Counted from the first letter of the stretch, positions 12,308 through 24,887 are shown. The stretch: DNA of 64,000 nt from Pseudofabraea citricarpa (GCA_029641185.1 JAPWGK010000008.1:1240001-1304000); one strand, 5' to 3'. A program made the numbers and translations. The notes: generated from the sequence alone by a model not told the origin.

Positions 12308-14188
12308 ATGAAGCCTATCCCTTATGTGCCCAGTGTGCAACAGCTCAAGGAGCGCTCGACGTCGGTCAAGGCCTGGCGGTTGCCAAAGCAGAAGTCGGCC
12401 CTGGCTCCTGAACATGTGTGGACCAACGAGGATATGGACCCGGTGAAGGTTGAGAACCAGACGTGGACCCTGTGGACGTGGATGGCGTACTGGGCGACCG
12501 ACACGATCAATCTGGGGACGTGGGAGACGGCATCGAGCATTATCGCAGTCGGCCTTACGTGGAGAGAGGCGATCCCGATCATGGTTGTTGGGACGAGTTG
12601 CGTTGCGATTCCTATGGTAAGTATCCTTTCAACGCTGAAGCTTGTCGTTGTTTTCCCTGTGCTGACTGCCGGCTCACGCTTAGGTTCTGAACGGTGCCAT
12701 TGGTGCTAAACTACATATCCCTTTCTCCGTGGCCATTCGAGCTTCCTTTGGTTACTACTTTGCCTACTTCGCCATCGTGTCTCGTTCCATCCTGGCTATG
12801 TTCTGGTTGGGTATACAAGGAGCCAATGGAGCACAATGTATCACCATCATGATCGAAGCCATCTGGCCGTCATACGCGAACATCAAGAACCATATCCCCG
12901 ACGGCCAAGGCATCACAACTCAGGGGATGATCAGTTATTTACTGTTCTGGATCATCCAATTGCCTCTCCTCTTGATCCCACCAACTAGATTGAGATATCT
13001 CTTCATCACCAAATTGATCGCTGCTCCTATTACGGCTATTGCGACCATGGCTTGGTGTATAAACAAGGCTGGAGGCGGTGGAGAGCTTTTCAACCAGACT
13101 CCAAAGGTCAGCGGAAGTACATATGCTTATTTGTGGTTAAGTTGTATGTCTTCAGTGACGGGAAGTTGGAGCACCTTGGCATGCAACATTCCCGATTTCT
13201 CGAGATATGCTCGGTCCAGCCGAGGACAATTCATCCAGCTTCCATTCCTCCCGCTGATTTTCACCGTCTGTGGTAAGTTTCTCGTACAAGTTGTATAAGT
13301 TACATAGGTATACATACTGATAGAAAGTCAGGTGTTATGGGAATAGTAACCACCTCAGCAACGCTAGTCATCTACGACGAACCGATGTGGAATCCACTGG
13401 ATATCATAGCCATCTGGCTACAAAGCGGATCAGGAGGCCGAGCAGCAGCTTTCTTTGCAGCGACATCATGGTACATCGCCCAAGTCGGGACGAACATCAC
13501 GGCAAACTCCATCTCCGCCGCCAACGACCTAACCGTCCTCTTCCCACGGTACGTGAACATCAAGCGCGGATGTATCATCGCCGCCATCGTTGGCGGTTGG
13601 GTCATCGTGCCCTGGAAGATCCTGTCGTCAGCATCGACCTTCCTGGCCTTCATGGGCGGATACGCCGTCTTCCTCGCACCCATCGCAGGCATCCTCGCCT
13701 CGGATTACTGGCTGGTGCGGAAGCAGAACCTCGACCTCCCAGCTCTGTACAACCCCGATGGGCGATACCGCTACAACAAATCGGGCATCAACTGGCGCGC
13801 GATGCTGGCCTTCCTCCTCGCCGTCGGCCCCAACATCCCCGGCCTGGCATACTCGATCCGCGCCCCAGCAGACGCGACGAAGCCCAACCCGGTCAAGATC
13901 ACCAACGGAGCGAGGAACCTGTATTCGTTCGACTGGCTCTATGGCTTCGTCGTCAGCATCTTCGTCTATACCGCCGCTAGCTATCTCTTCCCGCCTAAGC
14001 AGACCCTCGTCGACCAGACTATCTGGGGCATCGATGTCGATTCGGCCTCGTTGAGCGAGGGCGGCATGAAGAGCGAGCGCGATCTAGAACATGATGGGAA
14101 GAAGAAGAGCGGTGCTGTCGATGTCGATGTCGTGGATAGCGGGACGGGGTTCCATCACCGCGCGGATGAGAAACACATCGCCATGTAG
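12308..14188 (+). CDS. NCS1-family permease, Fur-type (nucleobase/allantoin/uridine/thiamine class)
   Basis: Exons 12308-12616, 12684-13272 and 13332-14188 encode 584 aa. The Fur group of nucleobase-cation symporters imports uracil, allantoin, uridine or thiamine-like substrates across the plasma membrane, and the exact substrate cannot be read from sequence. Family signs are the N-terminal WTNEDMDPV, a first helix with WMAYWATDTINLGTWETAS, GIQGANGAQC, NIPDFSRYAR and the segment NITANSISAANDLTVLFPRY. About 12 hydrophobic segments are visible and the C-terminus is hydrophilic. Both introns have GTAAG donors. The neighbours (rpn2, a sugar porter) give no pathway clue. Confidence 0.9.
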
Positions 14189-15130
14189 AAGCGAAGACGG
14201 TTTTCCTACTCGCCTCTCATTCTCTAGAAGGTTTCTCGGCGGCTTGATTTTGCATTTTTTTTGTTTCACTTTTGAAGAGTTGGAGAAGTGCGGGCTTTTT
14301 TTTTTTAGATAAGGGAAGGATATTAGATTTCATGACGTGAGATGTGATAGCTACCTACCTACCTATCTTGTACCAAAAGAATGAAGATTTCTGTGACGGT
14401 TAGAATTATTGATACCTCCCACAAGGCTTCTCGGGCGGTGCTTCTCGCTTTACTTTACTTTCTTCTTTTTCTTGCTAGGTGCAAAACAAGATAAAATCTA
14501 GACTTGTGTCAAGTTGAAAATAATACTTACTAGCTATACCGGATCTCCCTCTCGATGTGTACTTTCTCTTCCCTTTTTTCTTTTCGTTTTCTCATGTTTT
14601 TCTTTTTCTTTTTTTTTCTTTTCTTCCTTTCCTTCGTCTTTTGTCTCATTTTACTCCCCTGTCTCTCTTCACTCCTTACTCTAGACAAGGAGAGCAGGAT
14701 TTATCAATAGTGAGGTTGGAGAAGAAGAGGGAGAGGGAGAAAGCAAGAACCAAAAGTCCGAATCGAGAAAATATAAAAGCAAGTCAAGATTCCAAGATAA
14801 AAAAGAGAGATGCCAACGTGGTTGAAATCATTTAGACTTTGAGCAGGTGGGTATATAGTCTACGAAAATACGTGGACTTTTTGATGATCTCCGAAAGAAA
14901 GGCAGGGTTAGCATTGCGTGTTTAGCACAAGGGAACAGCGAGCGAGTGAGTGAGTGAACACGAGGTGTAAGATTCTCTTCTCTCTTCTCTGTCGTCGCTT
15001 AACTTAAAACTTCAGCGAAGCAAAGCTACCACCACCATGCGAGCAAAACCAACACCTCACTTCTCGCTTCTCAGAACCACGATAGCTATCTGTTATTGCA
15101 TAGAGCCAGATGTGTTTGCTCGTCGCATCT
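14189..15130. other. Intergenic between convergent permease and sugar porter
   Basis: Contains 3' flanks of both genes. There is a strongly pyrimidine-rich tract at about 14557-14660 and purine-rich stretches at 14700-14810. I see no gene in it. Confidence 0.55.
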
Positions 15131-17355
15131 TCACAACTCCTCGTGATGGCCCCCGATCTTCTCATCCTTCTCCTTCTCCATACTCCCCTTCTCGCCTGGT
15201 ACAGCTCCCTCGGCCCCCGCGCCTCCAGCCGAGCGCAGGATGCTCAACAGGCCAATCTCACGGTTAATCTCGTCTATCCTCTCAAAGTCAGCCTGTGCAG
15301 TTCCCTCGGATCCAAAAATCACATCCATCTCTTCGAGCGTCAACCTCTTGGTCTCGGGTACGAAGAAATGGATAAATGCCGCGCCACCGAACGTGAGGAG
15401 CCCAAAGACGAGATATGTGCCGTACGAGATACCAGAGATCATGTCGGGCGTCACTTGGCCCACAATAAAGTTGTTCATCCAGTTGCTCGATGCACCGAGT
15501 GCGATGCCGTATGGTCGGTTGCTGAGCGGCCAGATCTCGGCCACGATGATCCACGCGCAGGGCCCCCAGCTGTACCCGAAGTGGATGACGAACAGCCAGA
15601 CCATGACGACGGCCGCCCAGCCTGCGGCTGTGTGTTCGGCCCACGAGTTGCGGTTCTTGGCAACGATTACGGCGATGATTATGTGGCAGGTTGCCATGCC
15701 GATTGCACCGACTACTAGCACAGGCTTGCGGCCGAGTTTGTCGATATATAGGACTGAGGGGACTTGTAACGGTTAGTGATGCGTGTCAAAAAGAAAAGTG
15801 AAGCGTGCATACTTGTTGCAATAAACATCACAATTCCCACCACACCCGTAGCAAGAAGGGAGATGGTATTCGATGATAAACCCAGCGATTTGAAGATTGT
15901 TGGAGCGTAATATAGCACAGCGTTGATCCCGGTCCACTGTTGGAAGAACATTGTAACTGTTGCAACGATGACACGTTTGAACATGGCTCGAGTCTTGAAA
16001 AGACTTCCTACTGCTACAAACTGAAGCTTGAAGGTATTCCAGGTGGTGAATTCCCGAAGATGCGGCCAGTGCTCGGCTACAGTTCGTTTCTCAAATAAAC
16101 TCTGTGCTTTGATCTCGAGGAATTCAAGCTCCACTAACTCATGGTCCTGGGGCAGACCGCGGAGACTAGCAAGAACGACTCGGGCTTCCTTTTCGCGGGA
16201 ATGGTGAACTAGCCACTATGTGGGTGAGCATTAGCTTTGCTTTTGTACTGAAAATGCTGAGAAAATATGGGAAGGGAAATTGTCCATAGATCATGAACTG
16301 CCTGCTCAAGCAGCACCTGCCGTCATAGGGCCGCAATCGGCTGTGCGAATCAATGGGGCCATGTCAATCTGAAAAGAAGAAGCACAAAAATAATACGTAC
16401 ACGAGGGGAGAAAGGCATGAAAGCCATGCCGACAAGAAGAACTAAGGCTGGGAAAAGTTGTAAACAGATTGGAACTAGCCAAGCTGCATCAGATTGTGTT
16501 TCTCCAGTGCCACCGATGTAATTCGTCCCGCTATAATGGTCAGCGACGTAGCTAGTAAATAAAGAAGACACGGCATTCTTACTAGTCAATCCAGAATGAT
16601 ATCATAATTCCAAAAGTGATAGCGAGCTGTTGCAGAGCAATCAGAGATCCTCTGACTTCCGGAGGAGCAACTTCAGCATTGTACCTATATTAGTTAGATA
16701 TGAGTGAGGTGATTCAAGTCGGTTTCTTACATGGGCACGATCATGGATAGACTTCCTACTCCGACTCCACTGAGATATGTAAGTATACGTCTTCGCAAGA
16801 AGAATTCGGGATTTTACGTGACAAATCGACCACCGAGAATGGCTGAATGACCAGCTCTGTAGAAAATTAGTACTGCGCATAAATAAGGCAGACACAACTC
16901 ACGTAATTGCAGTAGCTTGAACAATAACACCAATAATAAAAACCCCAGAAGCGACAATAATAGCATATTTTCTTGAAATAGCTTCAGCCAAGAAACCACT
17001 TAGAAGCGTACCGACCCAAGCTCCAAGTTCCAGAATCGATGTCAGCCATCCTTTCTTGGATTGATCCTGAGGCCGATCTCCAGCATATGTGCCCATATGA
17101 GATTTGAAAGTGGTCATGGTCAGGATTCCTGAGAAGACTCCTTGGTTATAACCTGAATTTGCACGTCAGACTTGATTAGCGTAAAGTGGGAGGGGCAATG
17201 CTACCGTAGAGGAGCCCTCCAATGCAAGCGAACATCGCAATGCTGAAGACTCGAAAGTTCTTTACTAATGCGGCGGGGCCACTTGCTCCCATTAACGTCT
17301 GGCGACGATGAAGAGCTGCATCATAGATGCCAGCTGCTTGATGACCTGCAACCAT
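15131..17355 (-). CDS. MFS sugar porter (hexose/lactose/xylose-type transporter)
   Basis: Eight exons (17355-17205, 17152-16903, 16856-16818, 16769-16731, 16684-16583, 16530-16401, 16215-15813, 15762-15131) give 581 aa. Every junction keeps frame and restores sugar-porter motifs: GGLLYGYNQGVFSG, GRFVTGVGVGSLSMIVPMY, APPEVRGSL, QQLAITFGIMISFWIDYGT, PFSPRWLV, FFQQWTGINAVLYYAPTIF, FSYSWGPCAW-like GYSWGPCAW and VPETKRLTLEEMD. Twelve membrane segments are expected and the C-terminal tail is charged. Exons 3 and 4 are each only 39 nt. The intron 16400-16216 is unusually long (185 nt). Substrate is not determined. It is likely a plasma-membrane proton/sugar symporter or facilitator. Confidence 0.93.
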
Positions 17356-19580
17356 CTTGCGAGTTGCTTGCTACTGGATTGAAGTTGTTTTGGTAAATGG
17401 CCGTTTACATGCAGAAGAAATTCTTTAGCGGAAGAGAGTTATATATGCCGGCCACAACTCGAGTACCCCAGATTCTAAAGCTTCAGCTTGAGTTCCGGTT
17501 AAAGTGATGGTTAAAGTGACACCGAACGAGTGAACGCGATGGTCGCATCAGCAAACGAATTATTCACCCAATTGGGATGGATGGTGCACATCATCGGTGA
17601 GTTCTGGCGATCCACATGAGAAGGTAACAGCTCGTCTAATCACAAGTAACATGGCTCCGGCTAAATGCAATAATGCGGCACTGGTCTGGGTACTTCGAGT
17701 AGCTCACTGGGTATGAATGACTGTCGCTATGATATGACGGCTGTTATAACGGTATATTTAGGAGAATTGCGGTAGAGATGAGCTTATGGGCCGCTTCATC
17801 TGACTGTTTATTCTCCGCATCTCCAGAGTTCGCTTAGATGGTGGACGGGTCACTTTCAGGCTAAACAACAAATCCTCTGGTTGAGCTCATTGCCAGATAA
17901 GGACGCATCAGACCATTTTGATTGATTCAGGTCACGCGTGGCGGTGTTGCTACCGAGAGCTCATCCGTCTGCCGCAGAAATGATGGCCAGAGGGTCAGGG
18001 TACGCGACGGTATGCCGTTCTCGGTCTCCAACATGATGATGGCTGAATTGGCCCGACTGGTGCTTGTCATTGTTGGATGACCATATCCTGCATGTCTTTT
18101 GCTTGCACCTAGGTCTGGCCACGGCTGGATCCATCTGAGGATATACTCGTAGTAGATGAAGAAACAGAAGCAGAGAATCGACTGTGGGTGGGAAGTGACT
18201 GGATGTGTGTCGTCTGCGGGTGGGTGGGTGCTATCGAGCAAGTTCCAGGAAAGGTGTTGGAGTTGAACAAAGGGCTCGAGCCCAAGGGAGAATCTAATGT
18301 TAGGATATATGCATCCAAGCAAGGTGAAGATGTATGTGATGGTGATGGTGGTGGTGATAATGTGATGTGATGATGATGATGGGATGGACGGCTCGGATGG
18401 CTAAAGAATCAGACGAAACGGGACAACGGAAACGGGTCCATCGTCGGCGAAGCGATCACGTGCAGCAACCCAACCAACAGTCCCGTGACACACGCAAATA
18501 GCAACAACGGAGCAATCGCCGAGGAACGCTTCGACCACTCGCCAACAACAACATCACCACACACGAGCGCCTAAAGTCCCCACCACCTACACCACCACAG
18601 CAGCAGCTCGCCCAGCTATGTTTCAGCAGGCGATCTGCTTCTACATGCTGCATACAAACGGACGAAGATCTCGCTCTGCATCTCCATCTGCTCGAGGGAA
18701 ACGGCAGTGAACGGGTACCTTGCGGTTGACGCCACCAGCTGCACGGGCTGGCCCAGTTATTTTTGGCCTGGGGAGGGATGGAGGGATGGCGTAGGCGCCG
18801 AAGGAGTCTGGCAGATGTCATGCTAACCGCCGAACCACAGCTGCGGGAAGGCATATTCACACTTTCACACTCGACTTCTCGCGCTGGAAGAAATGAGACA
18901 ACCGCCAACACCTCGCCCCCGACCAATGTGCAGCCAGCCCTCAGAAAAGTTCTGGGGATTTGGAGACCTCGCGGCTGCTGAGTCGCCGTTTCGCAGGGGT
19001 GCAGAGAGCAAGAGTGCCGAACAGGCACAGGAACAGGAACGATGTCTAAAGAAAGAAAGACACACAAGTTGTTTGTCCAAAGAGCCTCTCAAGTGTGTGT
19101 TTCAAAGATGCGCGACGGCATACATACCGTCTGTTTGAGCATGGGTTCGCAGCTTCTTTGGGCCTCGTCTCCAGAGCTTTTCCTTAGTTTTAGCCTTGGG
19201 GCGATCCCTTGGGATGGGCGTCAATTATGAGGCTATAAACGCACCCAGAAGGCTCTTTTTTTAAGTGCTCTCTCCATATACGCTCTTGGAGACAGACGGA
19301 AACAGAAACTTCGAAACTTGGGATCTGGAGTCGCTCTTGTATAAAGCAAGCTCCACAAGTCCTCTTTCACGGCCTTTTTATTTCATTCATCTCATCTCAT
19401 CTCTTCTCATCGAGTCAATTGGCTTTGCTTGTCTGCTTCTGAGATACCCCAGTATACATACTTCATTGTCCTCGCTTCGTCTTATCCAATCACCTTTCTT
19501 TCCACTACAATAACCATTACATCGACCAAGTCCTTGATAGACTGATTCAACTTTTATTCTCCATTCTGCTTTTTGATCAG
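17356..19580. promoter_or_regulatory. Long divergent intergenic region (sugar porter / Myb gene)
   Basis: 2.2 kb between opposite start codons. It includes a GAT/GGT trinucleotide-rich run at 18331-18386 and a CACGTG at about 18456. Just before the Myb start there is a pyrimidine-rich leader (19370-19580). Several open frames up to 203 codons overlap here, but they are Cys/Arg/Ser-rich and mutually overlapping, with no start or splice support. I take the stretch as regulatory and leader DNA. Confidence 0.5.
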
Positions 19581-20649
19581 ATGCCCAAAGTCACTCGGGG
19601 GAATCAGAATCAAGGGAACCATCGAAGCACACCACTCACCGTCGTCAGTAATAACGGGGTTCAAACACGTCACAGCCGAATCATTTCTCAGAGCAACAAC
19701 CAGATCCAAGACCTTAGCCAAGACCAAAACCAGACCTCCGACTCAATGCCTCAACTCCCTTCATCCCACCAGCACCAGCACTCGCACTCGCACTCACACT
19801 CGCATCAGGCCTACTACAACACTGCAGCCATGCAGCAGCAAGCCCAGCAATATGCTGTTTCTCAGCAAGGCTATCCAAATGGAGGCCCAGTACAGCAACC
19901 CATACAATACCAGACTATCCAGCCACAGACTCAGCAACCTCAAGCAACACATTCACTACGTGCATCTTCAGGTGCTTGGACCGCAGCTGATGACCAGACT
20001 TTAATGGCTGCACGTGCTCAAGGAATGGGATGGGCGCCTATCCAATCAACATATTTCCCTACTAAGACTGGCAAGTAAGTACATTCATGATTTTGTCCCT
20101 CTTCTCATTCCAGAAGTCACACCTCAAACATGGAAGAACAAGTGCTAACCAACACAAAGTGCATGCCGCAAACGCCATGAGCGACTCCTGGAGAAGCGTA
20201 ACGCTGATGACTGGGATGGACTAAAGTTGGAGAAACTTGCCCGTCACTACATGAGTATGCGCAAAGAGATATGGGGTGGGCTAGCCGCTGAGACTGGCGA
20301 GAAATGGAATGTCGTAGAGGCGAAGTGCATGGGATACGGACTGAAGAATCTGGGAGCAGCAGCACGAAGCGGAAGTCGACGAGAGAAGGTCAATGACCTA
20401 TCACGAAATGGTGGGAGATTTGAAGATGATAGTGGATTGGGCATGGAAGAGGAAGAGGGATTCAGTGATGTGAGCAATGGGAACGGATTTGCTGCGTATG
20501 CAAATGCCGGGTTGATGACCCAGCATCAACAGCAACAGGCTGCTTATGATGCACACGGGAGATCAGCACAGCAGCAGCAACAACAATATCAGCAACGATT
20601 GGCCAGTATGGACATGGGCATTGGATCCATCATCAATCGACCTAATTAA
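19581..20649 (+). CDS. Myb/SANT-like DNA-binding protein, glutamine-rich
   Basis: Two exons (19581-20074, 20160-20649) encode 327 aa. The first ~125 residues are polar, with a run of alternating His and Ser (HQHQHSHSHSHSH) and many Gln. A Myb-like tri-helical repeat begins near residue 131 (GAWTAADDQTLMAARAQGMG..WAPIQSTYFPTKTGNACRKRHERLL). It is completed only after the 85-nt intron is removed (TG|NACRKRH). A second similar segment follows (WDGLKLEKLARHY..WGGLAAETGEKWNVVEAKCM). The C-terminus is again Gln-rich. A nuclear transcription-factor role is inferred. Target genes are unknown, and it sits alone between a sugar porter and cox10. Confidence 0.85.
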
Positions 20650-21223
20650 CTCGCCAGCGGAAACAAGCCAAAGGGGAGGGGAATCTGGGGCGGTGGACTG
20701 ACCTGAAATTTGGACGGTGTAATCAGGAGTTATCATTACATATTCGGGGGATTTTTTGTTTTCACACCGGCGTTCTTTTGGTGGGAGGAGTGGATCTTTT
20801 AGAACAGAGAGAAGTTCTTGTTTTTTGTTTTTGCGTTTCTTTTTCTTTATGTATTTTCTTGTTTTTTTCTTTTGTATTCGTAATGTACAGATGCGTTACT
20901 ACCACTACTCATGCCTTCTACTTATACACTCACTTGGCTCCTGTAGTTACTTAGGTATCTTGCCTTAACTCGCTCAACTGAGCTTTACAAAGATCTTCCT
21001 CTTCTTCTGATAGTGATGTCCTCTTTTTACAATGCAACGTAAAGAATTCCTTCCTTTAAACACCCGCTACCCCCTCCTTATCTCCTTCCCTCTCCTCCCT
21101 TCTTACTTTCACATATACAAGAAGTCACATAAACAGAGCATGCATCTCCTACCCAACAAACACAGAACCAAACAAGGCTTCTCGAAAACAAGAAGCGAAA
21201 GAAATTAGCGAAAGAAAAAAAAC
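20650..21223. other. Intergenic between convergent Myb gene and cox10
   Basis: 574 bp of T-rich and pyrimidine-rich 3' flank (poly-T runs at 20750-20890, CCTCC-rich at 21060-21110). No gene is seen. Confidence 0.6.
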
Positions 21224-22750
21224 TCAACGGGATGGTATCGGTAATATGACTTTCTGCTCCTCCTCATCGTCTTCCCACTCGTCCTCATCCTCCAGGTCCG
21301 GCTCGCCAACGCCAAAGGCCGCTCTCCACACTCTTTGCCACATGCCCTTCTTCTCGACCATGGCCAGCACGAGTAGGCCAGGTAAGTGCCACACACTAGC
21401 CCAGAACAAGCTCCTCGCACTTCCCTTGTGGCCCTCCAGCCTCCAGAACCGATAGGCCTCCTTGACCAACCACAGATTCAACGGGGTGCTAGCGACGGCA
21501 AACGACCATTCCGTGACACCCACATAGCACAGCGCTATGCAAATCGGGAGAAAGGTGAGACTATATCGGAAAGCGACGCGGCCGTTGCGAGCGGGATTGA
21601 CCCAGCTGAGCATGCGGTAGCCGGCATTCTTGTATTCATCGCGAATGGACCACGAGAGAGCCATGAAATGCGAGAATTGCCATGAGACCAGCAGTGAGGC
21701 CAGGATCCAGCCGCCGATGCTCTGTTCCCCGAATAGCAGCTCGCGCCAGTCACCTTCGCGCGCTGATTGGCCTGCGGCGGCCGCCCAGCCCATCAATGGT
21801 GGGATTCCGCCTACGATGGCTCCCACCCATGTATTCAGTACCGAGATTCGCTTTAATGGCGTGTAGACTCCCGCATACAGGGCGATATTCAGGCCGCCTA
21901 GAAAGGCAACTGTGGGGTTCACGCCGTAGTATAGTAACGCGGATCCAACGAGCGCACTGGCGAGCGCATATAGAGCTGCTCCACGCGTCGAGATCAACCC
22001 TCGTACGAGTGGACGGTTCTTAGTGCGGCTCATCATGGCATCCCATTTTGGTTCGTATAACATGTTAAGTGTGTTCGCGCTCGCAGAGCAGAGGAAAGTT
22101 CCGGTCGAAAGGAAGAACAATGTGAGGGTACTGAGGGACGGCGTATCGGTCAGAGATGGTGAAAGGATCTCTGCAACAGGGTATAAAGAGTATGGAGCCA
22201 TAGCAGTAAGAACTACAAGGACTGTAAGACGTGGTTTCGAGAGCGCGAGACATGACGAGGCGATTCGGCGGAATGAAGACGGAGGTGCGGATGAGGCTCG
22301 ACTAGTAAGTGTATCGGAGGCATTCTGAGGAAGTACCAAATCTGCTGCAGCTTCTTTCTTTTCTCTCTGCCGTTTCCGATGTGGTAATTCCTCTGTGTCT
22401 GCTTTCGACGTCGACTTCGCTATCGCTTCTGGATCTGTAGCTTGGGCATGATTATTTCCTTCCCTCCCGCCATTGAGCTCCCCCTCTGCGACCGGTGTGC
22501 TGACCGCACCTCTCCTCGAACTCGCTCTTGCTTTCTCAAGCAACGAATTGGCCGAGAAATATCCTGCGCGTAGTCGTGGTGTTGTGTTGGCGGCCCCGGC
22601 AATCGCGGTCTTGAGGTTGGATGTTTGTGAGAAAGCTCGTGTTAGCCTCGCTGTCGCCGTTCTCTTACTGGACTGGTGCAGGCATGCCTGGCAGATTGTG
22701 CTGAGCCCATGAGATCCAAACACTCGAGCGGGAGTGGATCGTATAATCAT
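21224..22750 (-). CDS. cox10: Protoheme IX farnesyltransferase (heme O synthase)
   Basis: A single exon of 508 aa. It transfers a farnesyl group to heme B to make heme O, the precursor of heme A for cytochrome c oxidase, in the mitochondrial inner membrane. The N-terminus is Arg/Ser/Ala-rich without acidic residues, consistent with a presequence. A polar linker follows to about residue 165. The UbiA-type catalytic part shows the allylic-diphosphate site NTLNMLYEPKWDAMMSRT followed by KNRPL, then YTPLKR and the second polar site SIRDEYKNAGYRML. Multiple membrane helices lie between them. The C-terminal tail is very acidic. Lack of introns is unusual beside its neighbours but not a sign of transfer. 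Confidence 0.95.
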   Translation of the reverse strand: MIIRSTPARVFGSHGLSTICQACLHQSSKRTATARLTRAFSQTSNLKTAIAGAANTTPRLRAGYFSANSLLEKARASSRRGAVSTPVAEGELNGGREGNNHAQATDPEAIAKSTSKADTEELPHRKRQREKKEAAADLVLPQNASDTLTSRASSAPPSSFRRIASSCLALSKPRLTVLVVLTAMAPYSLYPVAEILSPSLTDTPSLSTLTLFFLSTGTFLCSASANTLNMLYEPKWDAMMSRTKNRPLVRGLISTRGAALYALASALVGSALLYYGVNPTVAFLGGLNIALYAGVYTPLKRISVLNTWVGAIVGGIPPLMGWAAAAGQSAREGDWRELLFGEQSIGGWILASLLVSWQFSHFMALSWSIRDEYKNAGYRMLSWVNPARNGRVAFRYSLTFLPICIALCYVGVTEWSFAVASTPLNLWLVKEAYRFWRLEGHKGSARSLFWASVWHLPGLLVLAMVEKKGMWQRVWRAAFGVGEPDLEDEDEWEDDEEEQKVILPIPSR

Positions 22751-23096
22751 TGCTCGTCGTGGATTCCTTTGCTCGACCGTCTCCCTCGTCCTATTGCTTG
22801 GTGCATTTTGATTTCACGGCCTGATGGTTCGGAGCGTGGTATTATCCGTCCCGAAACCCGTGCGCTTTAAGCGACCGCCTCCCCTTTCCGAGGTATGTCA
22901 CGTGTGATCATCTAAATAGAGTGAGACTCCTCATTTCTTACTTCAAGCAAGGGTAAGACAAGAACGGGCTTGGCTTGAAATGTCCACAATTATTGATTAT
23001 CAGGATTTCATTATACCAATACATGCCTCTTTATGTAATTATCCGCCACTCTAAAAATATTCAAAATCATCTGCCAAACAGAAAAATCCCCAGCAT
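22751..23096. other. Intergenic between cox10 start and MFS 3' end
   Basis: 346 bp. The cox10-proximal half is GC-richer and holds its leader; the half toward 23096 is AT-rich. No gene or repeat is seen. Confidence 0.55.
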
Positions 23097-24887
23097 TTAA
23101 AACCCGCTAGTTTCATAATGGCTTCTCTTCCTCAATTCCTTGCCTTTCCAAAAGAAGATCCAAGGCACGGGAAGGAGGAGTAGACTAATAAAAGCAAACA
23201 CGCTACCAGCCCATCCAATACCAAGACCATCGTACATCTGCAGCGTGAAGAGAGGGAACGCGGCTCCGAATCCATATCGTAGGATACCATTCGCTGCAAC
23301 AGCTGAAGCGCCATTCTTTGCTTGGTATACGTCTACGAGATATGTGGTTGCGCCGAGAAACACTGCTAATGTTCCCCAGCCGAAAGGTACGCCGGCTAGC
23401 ACAGGAACAATCCAGTGAACGCTCTCTCGTGGGGACCATGCAAACCACTGGGTAAAGTATTAGCATATTAACGAGTGGGAAAGTGTGGGGTAATAACATA
23501 CAAACAGTCCTATGGGTAGTAGGAAACTTCCAAGCATGCTTGCATAGAGTCGATGTTCTGGAGCTGGGTTTCCATTTGCTTTAACATATGCTTTTCGGTA
23601 GAGAGTTGCGTCGAAGAACCCGAAAGAGCCGACAGCACAAAAGAAACCTAAAGCCGTGTTAATTTCGACATATCGCGTTGATAATTCATGGAATTACTTG
23701 CCCACAAGCAGACCAATGAAAGTTAGACCAATTTCTTTTTGGTTGAAGTGATAGACGGATTGGAAGACATAGTTGTATGAACCGAAGAAAGAAAAGATCA
23801 TAGCGAAGGCGAAGCCGGTATACAAACTGATGAGCATAACAAGTGGCTGATGTTGTTAGTAAAGATTGCGAGGGACGTCAAGTATCAACCTACCTCAAAG
23901 ACTGTCATATGGAGTGGCCGAAGGAGAGCCGTCTTCAAATTTTGAACGAGTAATTGAACATCTCCTTCTTTACGCTCTACCTCACCTCCACGCCTTCTTT
24001 CTCTTAAAATCAATAACCGTGTCTTCGAAGTTTCTTTCATGAAGATGGCGGCAACACCAATTGGTGCAGCGATCATGAGAATAACCCACAAGGAGTATTT
24101 CCAGTCATTATCATACTGCGCAATAATATAGGCTCCAGTCAAGGGGCCCAACGCTGGACCAAGAAAAGGTGCAAGAATGTAAAGTAGTGCTGCTCGACCT
24201 GCCTTGTCAGGCGGCCAGAGATCTGCAATGGTTCCTAGGAGTTATCTTGTCAGTAACTGACAGATTCGTTGCATGGATATTACTTACCTGCGCCTACGGC
24301 CAGTGCTGCAGATCCTCCAGTCCCAGCCAAGAACCTGAAAATTATTAGGACTGCAAGATTGTCGGCAGCACCAGCAATGGCGGTAAATATAACGAGTAAT
24401 GGTAAACTTGTCCAGTATATCACTCGACGTCCGTATAATTCTGAGATGGGTGCAGCTAGAACCGGACCAACAGTAAAGCCAAGAGTATATAATGATAGTG
24501 GGAGAAGTGCAACCTCTCTACTGATTCCGAATTGTTGTTGGACGAAAGGAATTCCCGGAACATAAGTCGAGGTACCGACCGTGCTAGAAAGCTGTTAAAG
24601 AAAGACAAAAGTAGTGATTAACTCAGGCCCACTTACCACACAAAACCGTACAAAGCAGGGATAGCCGTGTGGAAAATGCGTTTCCATAACGGCCAATTCT
24701 TGGGATTGTCTGGATCTTCAGCCGAATCCCAATCCAAATCAGCGACTCGAGTCGGGGTTCTGTGAAGAGCAGTGGCGGGCAAGTTGTTGTTTGCTTCTCT
24801 AGGAAGCTCGGGTTTTTCTATCTCGACTGAGCCCGAGGTGCGGTCACTATCAGGCAAATCGTTTCGCTGAAGTGACTCTTCGTCCAT
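23097..24887 (-). CDS. DHA1-type MFS transporter (drug/polyamine exporter class)
   Basis: Six exons (24887-24637, 24583-24288, 24234-23894, 23846-23702, 23647-23502, 23447-23097) give 509 aa. The polar N-terminus ends in DPDNPKNWPLWKR, the usual lead-in to helix 1 of fungal DHA1 carriers. Later motifs include YVPGIPFVQQQFGIS, PISELYGRRVIYW (motif A-like), RFLAGTGGSAALAVGAGTIADLW (motif C-like region), and LGPALGPLTGAY. Twelve helices are expected. The fourth intron (23701-23648) has a GC donor (GCAAGT..TTTAG). Only this GC-AG removal keeps the frame through FIGLLVG|FFCAVGSFGFF. Such transporters export drugs, polyamines or metabolites, and the substrate here is unknown. Confidence 0.9.

Noticed and set aside
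15037..15776. Plus-strand frames over the 3' end of the first sugar porter
   Set aside because: Antisense shadows of a strongly coding exon.
18456..19067. 203-codon open frame on the minus strand
   Set aside because: Cys/Arg/Ser-rich, overlaps plus-strand frames of similar quality, no start context, splice sites or family motif; likely chance in GC-rich promoter DNA.
19262..19580. Additional small gene before the Myb gene
   Set aside because: Pyrimidine-rich leader composition; the 82-codon frame has no supporting signal and stops before the Myb ATG.
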